From the NCBI GenBank assembly GCA_946479115.1, contig CAMLED010000058.1, positions 1 to 6,041 on the forward strand: DNA of 6,041 nt, read 5' to 3'. This DNA is from an uncultured Candidatus Saccharibacteria bacterium. GTDB lineage: Bacteria; Patescibacteria; Saccharimonadia; Saccharimonadales; UBA6022. This document shows positions 5,469 through 6,041 of this stretch, one piece after another. A program made the position numbers and the translations under genes. The notes under the pieces were generated by a model. It was not told where the DNA came from. It did not search any database and was given only the letters and a program-made list of their open reading frames with translations. Position 1 is the stretch's first letter. The number at the start of each line of letters is the position of its first letter.

Positions 5469-6041
5469 AGTAGTTCAATAGCTCCTGTGGTACTGGAATT
5501 GCAGCTGGCTGCTCAATTGCCATAACAATAAATTTAATTGGAGTATTTGGTGGAATATTTTCACCGCTACCTGTTTCGCCGTATGCTTTAGCTGCGGGAA
5601 TTGTTAGTTCACGAATACCACCGAGTTTCATGCCTTTAACGCCCTCTTCCCAGCCAGTAATTAAACCTGTTCCGTTAATTGGCGCTTTTAATTTACCATT
5701 CTCGATCGACTGATCAAAGACCTTGCCACTCGGATTCCAACCAATATAGTATGCGGCATACGCAACACCCTCTTTAACTTCAGCGCCCGTTCCAACCTTT
5801 AGGTCAGTTGTCTTTAATTCGGTCACACTCGCAGCATCGAAAGCGGCAGGTGTTGATGCAAACTGGCTAAACTCTGGATAGTATTTATCTGACAGTTCTG
5901 TCGTCTGAGCATTAACCTGTTTTTGATAATCGGCAAGTAATTCATTCTTGCGACTTTCGTCAGTTGCTAAGTTTTTTGGCTGCAATACCATAGCAGCAAA
6001 GCCACCTAATGTTCCGACCACCATAACGGCAGCAATGATCC
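5458..6041 (-). CDS. Membrane-anchored FKBP-type peptidyl-prolyl cis-trans isomerase, 5' end beyond window
   Basis: The frame stays open to the right edge. An ATG exists at 6024, but the codons upstream (IIAAV) continue the same hydrophobic run, IIAAVMVVGTLGGFAAMVL, so the true start is probably outside the window and this ATG is internal. The hydrophobic run is a likely signal anchor placing the rest outside the membrane. A charged, probably helical linker follows (about residues 20-65 counted from the 6024 Met), then a single FKBP domain (about 68-172). FKBP marks are YYIGW (92-96), KVFDQS (101-106), GLITGWEEGVKGMKLGG (120-136), AYGETG (147-152) and IPPNTPIKF (157-165), which keep the main pocket aromatics and Asp. 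A proline-rich 16-residue tail ends in TAA. It likely catalyses proline isomerisation in exported proteins. It overlaps trxB by 11 nt and is probably in one operon with it. A lipoprotein signal cannot be judged because the N-terminus is missing. Confidence 0.92.
   Translation of the reverse strand, partial: IIAAVMVVGTLGGFAAMVLQPKNLATDESRKNELLADYQKQVNAQTTELSDKYYPEFSQFASTPAAFDAASVTELKTTDLKVGTGAEVKEGVAYAAYYIGWNPSGKVFDQSIENGKLKAPINGTGLITGWEEGVKGMKLGGIRELTIPAAKAYGETGSGENIPPNTPIKFIVMAIEQPAAIPVPQELLNYYGN
5482..5486 (-). promoter_or_regulatory. trxB Shine-Dalgarno inside the FKBP coding region
   Basis: AGGAG on the minus strand within FKBP codons Gln-Glu, 13 nt upstream of the trxB ATG. The spacing is longer than the usual 5-10 nt, so coupling to ribosomes ending on the FKBP TAA (5458-5460) probably contributes to trxB initiation. 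Confidence 0.5.

Noticed and set aside
6022..6024. ATG at 6024 as the start of the FKBP protein
   Set aside because: The hydrophobic anchor continues in frame upstream to the window edge, and no ribosome binding site precedes this ATG, so it is probably internal.
1..6041. Alternative genetic code (TGA as glycine, as in Gracilibacteria/Absconditabacteria)
   Set aside because: All seven frames are continuous under the standard code with normal glycine positions encoded by GGN, so recoding is not needed. The absence of TGA among six stops is too few to mean anything.
1..6041. Mobile elements, CRISPR arrays, tRNA or rRNA genes, riboswitches
   Set aside because: No transposase or integrase motifs, no spaced direct repeats and no structured leaders were found; intergenic gaps are too short to hold a riboswitch.

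Overview
The window looks like a compact, gene-dense bacterial chromosome segment of intermediate GC, carrying seven housekeeping-type genes and no mobile elements, tRNA, rRNA or CRISPR. The short intergenic gaps, minimal promoters, reduced regulatory domains (a Rel protein without its C-terminal module) and family-divergent motifs (RpiB, TrxB) suggest a reduced-genome lineage such as Candidate Phyla Radiation/Patescibacteria, perhaps Saccharibacteria. That placement is an inference from style; no phylogeny was run. The standard stop code fits: TAA or TAG ends every complete gene, and no reading frame needs TGA read as glycine.

Layout, left to right: (1) rpiB, minus strand, start at 441, 3' end off the left edge. 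(2) A stem-loop terminator at 474-505. (3) gap (GAPDH), minus strand, 515-1531. (4) A 133-bp divergent promoter region. (5) rel (RelA/SpoT homolog), plus strand, 1665-3203. (6) A 32-bp perfect palindrome at 3197-3228 acting as a shared terminator. (7) ppa (inorganic pyrophosphatase), minus strand, 3242-3772. (8) A 59-bp divergent promoter region with two extended -10 elements. (9) A cytoplasmic glycerophosphodiester phosphodiesterase, plus strand, 3832-4533, whose stop codon overlaps that of trxB. (10) trxB (thioredoxin reductase), minus strand, 4530-5468. (11) A membrane-anchored FKBP-type prolyl isomerase, minus strand, overlapping trxB by 11 nt and running off the right edge. No stretch over 300 bases lacks a gene.

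Functionally the genes cover central carbon flow (RpiB linking pentose phosphates, GAPDH in lower glycolysis), pyrophosphate recycling (Ppa), starvation signalling (Rel), glycerophosphodiester salvage (GDPD) and protein folding/thiol redox (FKBP plus TrxB, probably one transcription and translation unit). Nothing points to a novel multi-gene system. The points worth a second look are predicted leaderless or near-leaderless transcripts at three genes, a Rel that keeps both catalytic domains but lacks the ZFD and ACT domains, an altered RpiB active site, and a TrxB with a degraded NADPH-phosphate motif.
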